DNA of 64,000 nt from positions 1-64,000 of the forward strand of contig QCFX01000003.1 of the NCBI GenBank assembly GCA_003280105.1, read 5' to 3'. The notes beneath the pieces are model-generated. The model was not told where the DNA came from and ran no database searches. It saw only the letters and a program-made list of their open reading frames with translations. The DNA is from Prochlorococcus sp. AG-363-N20 (GTDB taxonomy: Bacteria > Cyanobacteriota > Cyanobacteriia > PCC-6307 > Cyanobiaceae). Of the stretch, positions 10,303-21,022 are shown in pieces. Each line of letters starts with the position of its first letter. The stretch's first letter is position 1. A program made the translations under genes and the position numbers.

Positions 10303-11211
10303 ATGGGCGATTGCTTAGTTAGAGCAACAGCTGCGGAAGGTGGAATACGGCTGGTGGCAGCAATCACAACCGAGGCAACAAAAGAGGCAAGAAGAAGACA
10401 TAACCTTTCTTACTTAACAACCGTAATGCTTGGGCGCGCGATGACAGCAAGCTTGCTACTTGCAAGTTCTATGAAAGTTCATCATGGGAGAGTTAATTTG
10501 AGACTCGGTTCAAATGGGCCCCTCAAAGGCTTAATGGTCGACGCTGGAAGAGATGGAACTGTACGTGGTTACGTAGGAAATCCTGGCTTGGAAATGGACC
10601 TAATAAAAGATGAAAGTGGTCACTATTCATTTGACTTTGAATCAGCCGCAGGGACAGGATACTTACATGTAGTTCGTGACGAAGGAAAAGGAGATCCTTT
10701 TACTAGCACTGTAGAGCTAGTAAAAGGTGGAATAGGAGAAGATGTTGCTTCATATCTTCTACACTCAGAGCAAACTCCATCTGCAGTTTTTGTAGGTGAA
10801 AGGATTAAAAAAGAAGGTCTAATTTGTTGCGGTGGACTACTGGTACAAATACTCCCAAAAGCAGCTAATGAGCCAGCCCTAGTATCCCTTCTAGATGAAC
10901 GTTGTAGAGAGATCAACTGTTTCAGTGAGATGCTTGAGGTTTGCAAAAATGATCTCGAGAAACTTCTTGAAGATGTCTTTCCTGACTTAGACCCCAAACC
11001 TTTGAAGGACAATGACTCTTCACAAGATATCTTCTTTAAATGTGGGTGTTCAAGAGAAAGAAGTTATAGAGCTCTTAAACTTGTTGGGAAGAAAGAGCTT
11101 ATTGAAATGCTAAAGGAAGATGGAGAGGCAGAATTAAGATGTCATTTCTGCAATACTAAGTACTTAATAGAGGGGAAAGAGCTTAATCAGTTAATCAACG
11201 AATTTGACTAA
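10303..11211 (+). CDS. hslO: Hsp33 redox-regulated chaperone
   Basis: Hsp33 features with the C-terminal zinc-site pattern CGCSRER ... CHFCNTKY. Confidence 0.93.
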   Translation: MGDCLVRATAAEGGIRLVAAITTEATKEARRRHNLSYLTTVMLGRAMTASLLLASSMKVHHGRVNLRLGSNGPLKGLMVDAGRDGTVRGYVGNPGLEMDLIKDESGHYSFDFESAAGTGYLHVVRDEGKGDPFTSTVELVKGGIGEDVASYLLHSEQTPSAVFVGERIKKEGLICCGGLLVQILPKAANEPALVSLLDERCREINCFSEMLEVCKNDLEKLLEDVFPDLDPKPLKDNDSSQDIFFKCGCSRERSYRALKLVGKKELIEMLKEDGEAELRCHFCNTKYLIEGKELNQLINEFD

Positions 11212-11253
11212 ATACCAAGTAACTTTATTATTAAATGCAACATATTAAACAGC

Positions 11254-11943
11254 TTAAGCTAAGAATAGAGCCCCTAACCAAATAAGAAAAATCGCCGGTA
11301 TAGATTCAATTTGTTCTGAAGACAAAAGAGTAATCAATTGAGATTGATCAACTGTTATTTTGACAATTAATTCGCCAAAGATTAAACCGAAAGCAAGCAA
11401 TAAGATGCACCAACCCAAAGAGGGAATTGAACGGCGGCCTCTACGTATTTGACTAACAAATAAGCCGATTGTTGATAACGAAAGTATTATCTGAATACTT
11501 TCAGGAGGAGAAACTAAAAGGAGTACAAGAGCTAGCAATCCAAGCAAAAATCTAATTGTCAAACCCTCTCCTACAGGCAAAGAGAGCTCAGGGACAAAAC
11601 CTTGACCAGATTCATTGGGTTTCGATTTGCCAAGTCCCTGTAAACGGGTTAGCAAAGGGGTCCCCATATCGCCTTGTGCTTCAATCTTCCTATCCTCTCT
11701 TTTTGAAGCACTTACAGCTGCATTACTGACTTTGCCTAACTGTCGCTCTTTAAGGCTGGACATCAATAAAGTGTCATATGAAGCTTCGATTTTCGCTTTG
11801 GCTAGTGGATCTTCTCCTACTTCGGCCAATCGCTTATCTCTTGCCTTCTGAACTTCTTCAAAATTACTATCAGGGTCCAATCCAAGAATTTCATAAGGGT
11901 CTGACGCCCCTGGATTCGAACTAGAGCCTTTGCTCGAAGCCAT
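11254..11943 (-). CDS. CPP1-like / J-domain-like membrane protein
   Basis: DPYEILGLDPDSNFEEVQKARDKRL (J-like region lacking a clear HPD) followed by C-terminal TM segments. Confidence 0.75.
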   Translation of the reverse strand: MASSKGSSSNPGASDPYEILGLDPDSNFEEVQKARDKRLAEVGEDPLAKAKIEASYDTLLMSSLKERQLGKVSNAAVSASKREDRKIEAQGDMGTPLLTRLQGLGKSKPNESGQGFVPELSLPVGEGLTIRFLLGLLALVLLLVSPPESIQIILSLSTIGLFVSQIRRGRRSIPSLGWCILLLAFGLIFGELIVKITVDQSQLITLLSSEQIESIPAIFLIWLGALFLA

Positions 11944-12044
11944 AAGAAATAAACCAACGCCTCTGAGCGTATCTATAAGAGCTCAAAAGAATGAACTATT
12001 ACTTTAAAAGTTCAATCTTCAGGACAATTCAGATCTCATCTAAC

Positions 12045-13712
12045 TTAAAGGCTGATGGGATCAACGCCACTTACGACAGGTGCCACAGCAGACAATTCCA
12101 ATCCAGGATGGTCTTCATTCAACTGACCAAGATTCCAATCATTTTTAAAAAGCAAAACAGGCCTTGACCATGCATCCTGAACAGTCTTGCAATTAAAAAT
12201 GCGTCCAATCGTCTCTAGTTCTGACCAGCCTCCACTAACCCATCTAGCCACCTGGTAGCCCATAGGTTCTAATCGTGTAGCAACTCCATATTCATTTTCA
12301 AGTCGATGCTGAACAACTTCTAACTGAAGTTGACCTACTGCAGCCAATATCGGGTCTCTTTTACTTTGATCTATGTCATAAAGGATCTGAACTGCACCCT
12401 CTTCTCTAAGTTCATTAACTCCTTTTCTAAAATTTTTAAAAGCGGAAGGGTTTGGATTCCTCAACCAACTAAATATTTCTGGACTAAAGCATGGTATCCC
12501 CTCGTATTCCAGACGTGGTCCTGTATATAAAGTATCTCCAATAGAGAACATTCCAGGATTATTTAATCCAATAACATCTCCTGGGAAAGCATCATCAACA
12601 ACAGACCTATCCTGACCAAATAATTTTTGTGGTCTAGAAAGTCTAATAAGTTTACCTGTTCGAGCATGACGCACTGTCATATCCTTTTCAAAGCGACCAC
12701 TGCATACGCGAACAAATGCAACTCGATCTCTATGCCTTGGATCCATATTGGCTTGTAATTTAAAAACAAATCCACTAAATTCTTTTCTTAAAGGATCGAC
12801 AAGGCCATCGCTACTATTTCTAGCAACAGGAGCTTGTGCCATGGCCAGAAAAGAATCAAGGAAAGGTCTTACGCCAAAATTTGTCATTGCTGATCCAAAG
12901 AAAACAGGAGTCAATTTTCCTGCATGAATAAGCTCTAAATCCCTTTCTGGACCTACCTCTTCTAACAATTCAAGTTCTTCTAATGCCTTATCTAATAATT
13001 CTTTTTCGACAAAATCTTTTAGCAAAGGGTCATCAATTTTTAAATGTCTCTCTTCAGATTGTCGACCTCTCTCTGCCCGGGTAAAAAGGATTACATCACG
13101 AGTTTTTCTCTCAATAACTCCTCTAAATTGCTCTCCACTTCCTATTGGCCAGTTAACCGCCCAAGTTGATAGTCCCAACTCTGCTTCTATTTCATCTAAT
13201 AATGCAAGTGGTTCTTGGCCAGGTCTATCCATCTTATTGATAAAAGTAAAGATAGGAATATTTCTCATTCGACATACTTCAAACAATTTTCTTGTTTGAG
13301 GCTCTAATCCTTTTGCTGCATCTTCAAGCATTACAGCATTATCAGCAGCCGCTAATGTTCTATAAGTATCTTCAGAAAAATCTTGGTGGCCAGGAGTATC
13401 TAAAAGATTAATCTTTGTTTGGAGATAATCAAATTGCAAAACAGTAGAGGTTATTGATATTCCTCTTTGTTTTTCCAATTCCATCCAATCCGAAGTGACT
13501 TTTCTTTGTTCACCTCGAGCCTTAACTGCCCCAGCCTGCTGAATAGCACCTCCATATAGCAACAATTTCTCTGTCAAAGTCGTCTTACCCGCATCAGGAT
13601 GAGAAATTATTGCGAAATTGCGTCTTCTACTAATTTCCTTAGCAAGATCAAAAGTCAAACTTTCATCCTTAAAGGATGAAGGCTTTTCAGGAGAAGGGTT
13701 AACTAAACTCAT
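12045..13712 (-). CDS. prfC: Peptide chain release factor 3
   Basis: Translational GTPase with [15 protein letters not shown] and [16 protein letters not shown]. Confidence 0.95.
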   Translation of the reverse strand: MSLVNPSPEKPSSFKDESLTFDLAKEISRRRNFAIISHPDAGKTTLTEKLLLYGGAIQQAGAVKARGEQRKVTSDWMELEKQRGISITSTVLQFDYLQTKINLLDTPGHQDFSEDTYRTLAAADNAVMLEDAAKGLEPQTRKLFEVCRMRNIPIFTFINKMDRPGQEPLALLDEIEAELGLSTWAVNWPIGSGEQFRGVIERKTRDVILFTRAERGRQSEERHLKIDDPLLKDFVEKELLDKALEELELLEEVGPERDLELIHAGKLTPVFFGSAMTNFGVRPFLDSFLAMAQAPVARNSSDGLVDPLRKEFSGFVFKLQANMDPRHRDRVAFVRVCSGRFEKDMTVRHARTGKLIRLSRPQKLFGQDRSVVDDAFPGDVIGLNNPGMFSIGDTLYTGPRLEYEGIPCFSPEIFSWLRNPNPSAFKNFRKGVNELREEGAVQILYDIDQSKRDPILAAVGQLQLEVVQHRLENEYGVATRLEPMGYQVARWVSGGWSELETIGRIFNCKTVQDAWSRPVLLFKNDWNLGQLNEDHPGLELSAVAPVVSGVDPISL

Positions 13713-13726
13713 CGATCACTGTTGTT

Positions 13727-14464
13727 TTACCAAGACTCACAGTGAGGCTTGCCAAAGATTCCAACAACTTCAAGATAACGATCTTCCAGCTCCAGAACCT
13801 TGAAATAATCTAGCCCTTCATTCTCAAGGTGAGTTTTGATTTCCTGAACTGAAAAAGCTGCATGCAAAGAAGCCAAATAATCATGTATAAGAATCTTTGG
13901 TGCCCTAGGCAAATAATTCTTTTGCAGATCTTTAGCTATATCATAAGATAATGGCCTCCGTAAATCTCTATGTAAATGAAGGGTGCCATCTTTTGAAAGA
14001 GATCTAATCGCTAGAAAGAACTTATCTAAGTCATGCAAATGGTGCATGAGACTATTACTTACAATTACATCTGCAGGCCGATTAAGAATTTGATTACCTT
14101 GAACAATAGAAGCAATGTCCAAACAAGAATAATTAAGTTTAAGCAACTCCCCATCAACCCTTTTTTGTTTTCTTCTTTCCCTTGCCAAGGCCAACATTGA
14201 TTGGGATCCATCAATACCAACAACAGTTGCCGTTGGCCATTTAGCAGCTATTCGCTCAGCAATATTTCCAGGTCCACACCCGATATCAACAATCACAGAA
14301 TCCGGGCCAATGCATTTTCCTGCTTTTAAGAGACATTCCTCAAGACGAAATATGAGCAAATTGTCACTAAAGGAAAAATCCGCATTTGAATAAGCCAGAA
14401 CCTGATCCAGAGATTGCATCAGCTCTGGCTCGGTTTCACGCTTCAATGGACTTTGAAAATTCAT
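13727..14464 (-). CDS. Class I SAM-dependent methyltransferase
   Basis: [17 protein letters not shown] motif I. The start is taken at the internal ATG ([10 protein letters not shown]) rather than the longer ORF start, which overlaps the divergent nrdJ. Confidence 0.8.
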   Translation of the reverse strand: MNFQSPLKRETEPELMQSLDQVLAYSNADFSFSDNLLIFRLEECLLKAGKCIGPDSVIVDIGCGPGNIAERIAAKWPTATVVGIDGSQSMLALARERRKQKRVDGELLKLNYSCLDIASIVQGNQILNRPADVIVSNSLMHHLHDLDKFFLAIRSLSKDGTLHLHRDLRRPLSYDIAKDLQKNYLPRAPKILIHDYLASLHAAFSVQEIKTHLENEGLDYFKVLELEDRYLEVVGIFGKPHCESW

Positions 14465-14559
14465 TATATTTTCTTCCAACCACTGCAGATGGTGTAAATA
14501 AAAGTTGCCGGCCCTACAAGTGGCGTTAGCGTGCTCATACTTCCTGCATATTCCTGAAC

Positions 14560-16899
14560 TTGACACTTACTCCTAACAAATCCGAAACCCCTGTGACAAC
14601 CTTTGGAGTCGGGGACCATCGAGCTGACTTCCCTCCTACAGCACCAGCCGCTAATCCAGTTTTTTATAGGACTTATAGCCGACGGACTTCCTCAGGAAGA
14701 GAAAGCTGGAACGAGGTAAGCAAAAGAAATCTGGAAGGATTGCGCCAACTTGGGAAGCTGAGCCAAGACGAAATGGATCTTATGGCCCGTATGCAAGCGG
14801 AAAAGAAAGCACTCCCTTCAGGACGATGGCTCTGGATAGGAGGTACACCTTGGATAGAAAACAAACAAAATTTTTCAGGAGCTTATAACTGCACATCAAC
14901 CAACCTCAGAGATTGGGAAGCCTTTGGCTTAATGATGGACCTCGCGATGATGGGATGTGGAACTGGAGCTGTAATTGAAGAGCATTTAACAAATCAACTC
15001 CCTGTTATTACTAATCCTATAAACATAAAAACAGTCTCAGAAATAGGACTAACTCCTGCACATGACAGAAAAGAAGGTACTAGTCACAAAATCGAAGGAA
15101 ATCATGTCTCTATCAAGGTTGGAGATAGCAGGAGAGGCTGGGTAGACAGTTATCAAATACTTCTCGAGCTTTGCAGTGATGCAAGGTTCCAAGGACAAGA
15201 ACTCCAAATAAGTATTGACCTTTCAGATGTAAGGCCGGTCGGGGAATCCCTCAAAGGTTTTGGAGGGATGGCAAATCCAGTCAAACTAAAAGATCTTTTT
15301 GCACGAGTTGCAAGGCTTTTGACTAAAGCAGTTGGAAGAAAACTTACTTCTGTTGAATGTTGCTTACTAATCGATGAGGCAGCAGTAACAATTGTTGCTG
15401 GCAATATCAGAAGAAGTGCTGGGATGCGTCAATTTTCAGCAAATGACGTTATGGCTATAGGTGCCAAGGAAAATCTATGGCAACAAGATTCTGATGGCAA
15501 TTGGAGCATAGATCCAGAAAAAGATGCTCTGCGCATGGCTAATCACACTCGTGTTTACCACACTCGACCAAGTCTCGAAGTCATTCAAGAAGCAGTCACA
15601 AAACAATTCCACTCAGGAGAAGGTGCCATTCAATTCGCCCCCGAGGCAATAGCTCGATCAAATGCTGACCTTCTAACGACTCCGGAGTTAAAAGAAGAGT
15701 TTATCAACATCTATTGTGACCAAGGCAAAGAAGAAGCAGGTAATTGGTTACAAGAAAATTATGGTCCGATTCCTTCAGATGAGTTAGCGCATCGACTAGG
15801 AAGATATGGGCTTAATCCCTGTGGTGAAATTTTGGGAGCTGATTTTCACTGCAATCTTGCTGAGGTTCATTTGAATCAAATTGACCCTTCCGATGAACAA
15901 GGTCAATTTGATGCCTTTAAATCAGCTGCTTTATCTGTCGCTTGCCTTCTCAATCATCGCTTTGAGATTGAGCGATATAGACAAAGTCGAGCATGGGACC
16001 CGATTGTTGGGGTTAGTTTTACAGGCCTCTTTGATTTCTTCGTTCATGCATTCGGCACACCTTGGCTGAAATGGTGGGAAGCAGGAAGGCCCAACACCAC
16101 TGAAGGTTCATATTTCAAGCAAAAAGAAGCTGAGTATCTTGGTCGTTGGAAAAAGGTAGTAAACGAAACAGTTTGGGAATATTGTGACCGGCACGGTTTA
16201 CGCAGGCCAAACCGATGCACAACTGTTCAACCGGCTGGCACTAAGAGTCTGTTAACAGGAGCAGCCCCAGGATGGCATCCACCCAAGGCACAACGTTTCA
16301 TTCGTCGGATAACCTTTCGAAAGAATGATCCAGTGGCTATGGCGTGCATGGATTATGGCTATACAGTCGTACCTTCTCAATCAGATAAGGATGAAAAAGG
16401 TCGCTTATTAGATGACCCATTTGATCCACGATGCACAGAGTGGTTAGTAGAAATTCCGACCCAAGTTAGCTGGGCCAACTTGCCAGGAGCAGATAAAGTC
16501 GACATAAATAATTTCTCAGCTCTAGCCCAATTTGATTTCTATATGCAGGTGCAAAGTTTTTACACGGAGCACAACACTTCAGCAACAATAGAGTTCCGCG
16601 AAAATGAAATCGAACCTCTTGCCAAAGCATTGCACAACGCAATCGACAAGAGTGAGGGCTATATCTCAGCGGCACTACTTGCTCGCTTTGATGCAAATGC
16701 TACTTTCCCAAGATTACCTTTTGAGCCCATTGATGCGACTACTTATGAATCTCTCCAATCAGAGGTATTTAAGAGAAGAGTAAGCACAGACTTCTTCGAA
16801 GCATTAAAACGTTATGACGAAGGGGAACTTACTGAAGCAGGTCCAGCCGGCTGTGATTCTGACAAGTGCTTATTACCACTCGCCAAGCCTAATAATTAG
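14560..16899 (+). CDS. nrdJ: Adenosylcobalamin-dependent ribonucleoside-triphosphate reductase
   Basis: 779 aa; NPCGEI active-site motif, [24 protein letters not shown]-terminal CDSDKC. TTG start as listed. Confidence 0.92.
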   Translation: MTLTPNKSETPVTTFGVGDHRADFPPTAPAANPVFYRTYSRRTSSGRESWNEVSKRNLEGLRQLGKLSQDEMDLMARMQAEKKALPSGRWLWIGGTPWIENKQNFSGAYNCTSTNLRDWEAFGLMMDLAMMGCGTGAVIEEHLTNQLPVITNPINIKTVSEIGLTPAHDRKEGTSHKIEGNHVSIKVGDSRRGWVDSYQILLELCSDARFQGQELQISIDLSDVRPVGESLKGFGGMANPVKLKDLFARVARLLTKAVGRKLTSVECCLLIDEAAVTIVAGNIRRSAGMRQFSANDVMAIGAKENLWQQDSDGNWSIDPEKDALRMANHTRVYHTRPSLEVIQEAVTKQFHSGEGAIQFAPEAIARSNADLLTTPELKEEFINIYCDQGKEEAGNWLQENYGPIPSDELAHRLGRYGLNPCGEILGADFHCNLAEVHLNQIDPSDEQGQFDAFKSAALSVACLLNHRFEIERYRQSRAWDPIVGVSFTGLFDFFVHAFGTPWLKWWEAGRPNTTEGSYFKQKEAEYLGRWKKVVNETVWEYCDRHGLRRPNRCTTVQPAGTKSLLTGAAPGWHPPKAQRFIRRITFRKNDPVAMACMDYGYTVVPSQSDKDEKGRLLDDPFDPRCTEWLVEIPTQVSWANLPGADKVDINNFSALAQFDFYMQVQSFYTEHNTSATIEFRENEIEPLAKALHNAIDKSEGYISAALLARFDANATFPRLPFEPIDATTYESLQSEVFKRRVSTDFFEALKRYDEGELTEAGPAGCDSDKCLLPLAKPNN

Positions 16900-16939
16900 A
16901 TAGGTATCTCAAGAGAAATCGACTTATTTGTATTCGACC

Positions 16940-16979
16940 TGTGATTCATTAAGAGCGTAGTTGTTCTTGATGAATCACA
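16940..16979 (+). terminator. Long hairpin 3' of nrdJ (15-bp stem, 10-nt loop)
   Basis: TGTGATTCATTAAGA / TCTTGATGAATCACA pair with one G-U, followed by aaaatctctttt. Confidence 0.6.
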
Positions 16980-17094
16980 AAATCTCTTTTCATCAACACA
17001 AAGTAAACAATCTCTGGCACAAAAGAGGCAGCCATAGCTAATAGTGAGTTAGGGGTCGAGGAGACCAGCTTTACCGAACCCTTCACAATCAGCC

Positions 17095-17349
17095 ATGACA
17101 ACAACAACAACAAGGCCAGTAGACACGATGAGCAAAGGAGTGCGAGAAGCAATTGTCGATCAACTTAGAGCCTGTCAAACAACAGATGAAATTTTAAAAT
17201 TTGAGGGTTGGTTTAATAAAGAAGCCAACTCAGGTCCTTTATATGCAGTTATTTGCGAGCTTCTACTTACAAGATCTATTTCAAGAGGAGTCGCAGTAAA
17301 ATGGCTTAAGACTTTAATGAATGATAGAGAAACCAGACTTAATAAATAA
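17095..17349 (+). CDS. Conserved hypothetical small protein
   Basis: 84-aa ORF in a clean intergenic context, followed by a hairpin terminator. Confidence 0.7.
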   Translation: MTTTTTRPVDTMSKGVREAIVDQLRACQTTDEILKFEGWFNKEANSGPLYAVICELLLTRSISRGVAVKWLKTLMNDRETRLNK

Positions 17350-17393
17350 GCCATAATCGCAATATTGATTGAGACTCAAAATTAAATTTCTAA

Positions 17394-17431
17394 TAAAAAA
17401 AGACCCTTAAGTTAAATAAAAGGGTCTTTTT
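17394..17431. terminator. Bidirectional intrinsic terminator
   Basis: AAAAAGACCCTT ... AAGGGTCTTTTT inverted repeat between convergent genes, with A and T tracts on both sides. Confidence 0.85.
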
Positions 17432-17483
17432 AGCTTCAGTAAATATTTTATTTAAATAAAAAGTTTGGCTATTAAATAAAAAC

Positions 17484-17687
17484 TTAGAAAGGGAAAGGTC
17501 CCGCTTGACCTGAAGAGGCATTAAATCCAGACAATGCCCAGACACCAAATGAAAGAAGTGCACAGCCAGCAAAAAACATTAAGTGTGAGATGTAACGAAT
17601 ACGTTCCTTCTCAGTAATTTCACCTGACATAGGGAGGTCACCCAAAAAGCGAGACTGATCGCTCTTGCCACTGGAAGGACTGGCCAT
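17484..17687 (-). CDS. Small single-TM protein, cyanobacterial type
   Basis: 67 aa with one hydrophobic segment (YISHLMFFAGCALLSFGVWALSGF), ending at a terminator. Confidence 0.65.
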   Translation of the reverse strand: MASPSSGKSDQSRFLGDLPMSGEITEKERIRYISHLMFFAGCALLSFGVWALSGFNASSGQAGPFPF

Positions 17688-18028
17688 AAGAAGGAATTGA
17701 TCTATGTAAGACGTAAATTATGACATATAAAAGGCTAAGTCATAGAAGTTTTTATCCTTTGTCAACTACCAAGAATCAGAGAAGAAAGGTCTTTAAGTAA
17801 TTTTGATTTAAAGCAAGACCCATTGGATCCATAAGGTCACAGCCAACAAAGTGAAACCTGCTTTGCCAATATGACTAAAAGACAACGGAGAGTCCATTGA
17901 GAGAGGAAATCCATTCAATTAAGAAGGACTAAACATATAAAGCTTTCTATTTGAGTTTGAAATTGGGTGGCAAAACTTTCTTGATAAGACGGCTGTAGAA
18001 TTAGTGTGTCGATTTTTATCGGCGCAAA

Positions 18029-18113
18029 GGAGGGGTGGTCGAGTGGTTGATGGCTCTGGTCTTGAAAACCAGCGACGTGAGAGCGTCCGTGGGTTCGAAT
18101 CCCACCCCCTCCG
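18029..18113 (+). tRNA. tRNA-Ser (anticodon TGA)
   Basis: Acceptor GGAGGGG pairs with CCCCTCC; anticodon loop CT-TGA-AA; long variable arm; T-arm GGTTCGAATCC; no encoded CCA. Confidence 0.95.
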
Positions 18114-18437
18114 CCTCAAAAAACAATCAAGTCTGTTGCATTTTCCAGGAAAGGGCTCTTAGGCTATTCCTTACTTTATATATATTCAAAGCAAATCAGA
18201 GGTACGAGAAGCATTGCTACGATTGGATTTCAGAGAGTGTTTTATTTATATTATTGAAAAGATGAAAAGGCTAGGCTGGAACTTAAGACTCTAAGGGCAT
18301 GAAAATGCCGATCATTTTTGCGGAAAAATAACCAGTGAGGTACAGACCTAATCGCACATAAACGAAAAAAACATCATCCCAAAACCCGACCCGACAAGGG
18401 CTCGCGTAGAACTCAAAATGCTGAATCCAGGAAGACC

Positions 18438-18468
18438 CTATAGACACTCTATAGACATTCCCTATAGA
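18438..18468. promoter_or_regulatory. Three CTATAGA repeats upstream of an RHH-like gene (candidate operator)
   Basis: CTATAGA at 18438, 18449 and 18462; spacing 11 and 13 bp; the CTATAG core is palindromic; ends 13 bp before the ORF start. Confidence 0.5.
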
Positions 18469-18481
18469 TTCGTTATTATTA

Positions 18482-19021
18482 TTGCATGCGATTAGATCTA
18501 TCGTGAGAGAGTGGGAAAAACTGGAAGGAGATTGGATTAAAAGGACTTCACTGCCTTCTGATCTCTCGAAATGGGCGATTGAAACAATAAGCCAAAAAGC
18601 TCAAGACCTCCATGACCTAGATGAAGTGTCACAGGATAAAGAGCATGTGGCGACAGAGAGGGAAAGCAATAACGAAGCTTTAAAGGTATTAAAAAAAAAT
18701 ATCAAGAATGCATTTACAGCTAGAGAGAATGCTCTAGATGATTTAAGTCTTAATGCCCCTAATTCATACAAGCTTCAAATATCTATACCTTCTAACTTGA
18801 ACTATCTCATGAAGGCATGGGCAGCAGCCGAAGGAAGAGATCTCTCAAGTGTTGCATTGCAATGCCTAGAGACCGGACTAAGAGAGATGAAGGGGAAAGG
18901 CTCTATTCCAGCTGCTGCGTTAAGGCGATATGACAATGCTTGCGAAAAAAGAATCGCCTTGGCAGAAGTAAATCATTTATGGGAGGCATACGAAAACCTT
19001 CACAGCAAAGGAGGTCCTTAA
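18482..19021 (+). CDS. Hypothetical protein with ribbon-helix-helix-like region
   Basis: YKLQISIPSNLNYLMKAWAAAEGRDLSSVALQCLETGLREM resembles an RHH fold; TTG start as listed. Confidence 0.65.
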   Translation: MHAIRSIVREWEKLEGDWIKRTSLPSDLSKWAIETISQKAQDLHDLDEVSQDKEHVATERESNNEALKVLKKNIKNAFTARENALDDLSLNAPNSYKLQISIPSNLNYLMKAWAAAEGRDLSSVALQCLETGLREMKGKGSIPAAALRRYDNACEKRIALAEVNHLWEAYENLHSKGGP

Positions 19022-19024
19022 TTC

Positions 19025-19435
19025 ATGAATTACAAATTAATAGAAAAAGCTTTAACTGCTCCAGTAATTCAATCTATATCTGGAATATCGTTGTTAACAA
19101 AGAATGATGAGATGCATTTAAATGGCTTTTTATATACTGCATACAACAATTCAAGTCATATGTTAAGAATAGGTTTCACTCGTGATGAAGATTTTGCAAA
19201 AAGAATTACCAGAGGTAAAGGCGCCAACTTTATTCATCATAGAAAAGGTTCAATAAGAGAAGAGAGGCTTTTAAAGTTAACCTTGTTAGAATTGGGCTTC
19301 TGCCCAGAAAAAAATACAGATGCATATACCTTTTCTTTTGGTTTAATTAAGCATTTGAAAGCTTTGGGCTGGCCAACAGGATCACTAGGCGAAGAGATGT
19401 ACAGTTCTTCAAATTACAAAAAGGAGTTTAATTAA
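19025..19435 (+). CDS. GIY-YIG/T5orf172-like nuclease domain protein (putative)
   Basis: GFLYTAYNNSSHMLRIGFTRDEDFAKRITRG ... REERLLK resembles the GIY-YIG core; 3-nt gap from the preceding gene. Confidence 0.55.
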   Translation: MNYKLIEKALTAPVIQSISGISLLTKNDEMHLNGFLYTAYNNSSHMLRIGFTRDEDFAKRITRGKGANFIHHRKGSIREERLLKLTLLELGFCPEKNTDAYTFSFGLIKHLKALGWPTGSLGEEMYSSSNYKKEFN

Positions 19436-19535
19436 CAGGTCTTTCTCAAGATATAAAGAATAATATAGCTTATAACGTTTTCTTCTTATGAAATGATCTA
19501 TTAATATTAACTTGTATATATGCATACTCTTAATC

Positions 19536-19994
19536 ATGAAAGCAATTAATGTTTACTTTCGCATATTATTAAGCCTCATAATATCAATCAATCTAATCAC
19601 ATTCATTTCATTCCCCAGGAAGGCTATGGCCATAGACTCTGTGAGCCTTAAGAATATATCTAAACTGGAAAATAAAATCGCTAAGAATTATTCATCTAAA
19701 TTCTGCAATGCAATTGGGATAGGTATCTCAAAGGATGGAGCAATGAAACTTTCAATAAATGAAAATTTAGATCCTAAATTTAACAGCTCTTTGTGGTTAG
19801 AACTTGCATTTTCAGGCAAAGAGAATCTCAAGAAAATAAATAAAGAAGATTTAGCAGAGAAAATCTCGGAAAATGTTATAAGAGATTGCGGGGCTGCCAT
19901 AGGGCTTTCTGGCCAAAATGGTGAGGTCAAATTTAAAGAGTATTTTGTCTCTATTAGAGATATCCTTGAAAATTCAAAAAATTCTAATAATTGA
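19536..19994 (+). CDS. Hypothetical secreted protein
   Basis: MKAINVYFRILLSLIISINLITFISFPRKAMA signal peptide-like N-terminus; internal ATG preferred over the ORF start at 19512. Confidence 0.6.
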   Translation: MKAINVYFRILLSLIISINLITFISFPRKAMAIDSVSLKNISKLENKIAKNYSSKFCNAIGIGISKDGAMKLSINENLDPKFNSSLWLELAFSGKENLKKINKEDLAEKISENVIRDCGAAIGLSGQNGEVKFKEYFVSIRDILENSKNSNN

Positions 19995-20062
19995 ATACAG
20001 TTCGAACTTCTAGATATTGATTATTTAAGCAAAGTAGAGTGTTTTTATAATTTCGTTCATCT

Positions 20063-20353
20063 TTATAGGTTTTCTTTTGATGGGTCTTCGAAATACAGTT
20101 TTAACCCAAGAATTGTAGAGGCAAGTATAAAAGTTATTATATTTGCTATCATAACTGGCTTTGCATGGATTTCCCAACCATAAATACACCACAACAATAC
20201 TCCAGTAATAAACAATATAAACATGACGATTGAGACATCTTCAGCAGACTTGCTCCTCCAAGTCTTGATTACTTGAGGAATGAAAGCTATTGTTGTTAAA
20301 CTTCCTGCTATTAAGCCTAAGGTATCGGTTGAAGTTAAATAGTCAATTTGCAT
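20063..20353 (-). CDS. SemiSWEET / PQ-loop family small transporter
   Basis: 96 aa, three TMs, SLTTIAFIPQVIKTWRSKSAEDVS PQ-loop motif. Confidence 0.85.
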   Translation of the reverse strand: MQIDYLTSTDTLGLIAGSLTTIAFIPQVIKTWRSKSAEDVSIVMFILFITGVLLWCIYGWEIHAKPVMIANIITFILASTILGLKLYFEDPSKENL

Positions 20354-20409
20354 TGTTAAATGATTAATTTAATTCTCTTCTTAAAAAGAGATTTATCGTT
20401 GGAGTTTTA

Positions 20410-20967
20410 CTAACATCCGAGTGTTTCGCTAGTAGTTCGTCCGGTAATTGGGTTGACCCCTTCTGCAGCAGCACAGAGATTATTCAACTCATCTCCTCTG
20501 ATTGGAACATTTGTAAAATCTGCTCCAGTAATTTTTACATCCTTAAAGCGAGCATTAAAAGCAAATGCATCTTCTAAAACTGCATTAGTCAAATCAGTAC
20601 CTTCTAAAATTGCTGAATCTAATGTTGCATCACGTAAGTTCGTATTGCTTAAGTCCGCTTCTTGAAGCTTCGCCCCAAACAAGCTTGCACCTTCAAGATC
20701 ACTGCCCGAGAGGTTGGCTTTTAACAAATTTGTGAGATTAAAAGTAACTCCTCTCAAATCTCGATTAGAAAAATCAGACTCAATTAGAACTTGTTTTGCA
20801 TAATCCATAGCAGACCTAGCCTCTTGAAGGGGTGCAAACAAAACAATCGCACAAGCCAAAATGACCATTAACCAAGACTTCATAAGGTTGTGGTTCCTTT
20901 TTTGAAAGATTGAAAAATTAAAAACCAATCTAATCAATTTTTCTAAACATACAAAGGTTTGTAGCAC
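20410..20967 (-). CDS. Pentapeptide repeat protein with signal peptide
   Basis: Repeats of the type A(D/N)LSxxxL: DLRGVTFNLTNLLKANLSGSDLEGASLFGAKLQEADLSNTNLRDATL. Confidence 0.85.
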   Translation of the reverse strand: MLQTFVCLEKLIRLVFNFSIFQKRNHNLMKSWLMVILACAIVLFAPLQEARSAMDYAKQVLIESDFSNRDLRGVTFNLTNLLKANLSGSDLEGASLFGAKLQEADLSNTNLRDATLDSAILEGTDLTNAVLEDAFAFNARFKDVKITGADFTNVPIRGDELNNLCAAAEGVNPITGRTTSETLGC

Positions 20968-21022
20968 TGCTCTTTCATAAAAGAGGATTTATCGCTAATA
21001 AAAAAATAGCGAATCTCAATCC

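Noticed and set aside
11250-11259. AGCTTAAGCT palindrome between hslO and the CPP1-like gene
   Set aside because: Short palindrome overlapping a gene end; expected by chance at this length.
18035-18265. 76-aa ORF on + strand
   Set aside because: Overlaps the tRNA-Ser gene; its N-terminus is the translation of the tRNA.
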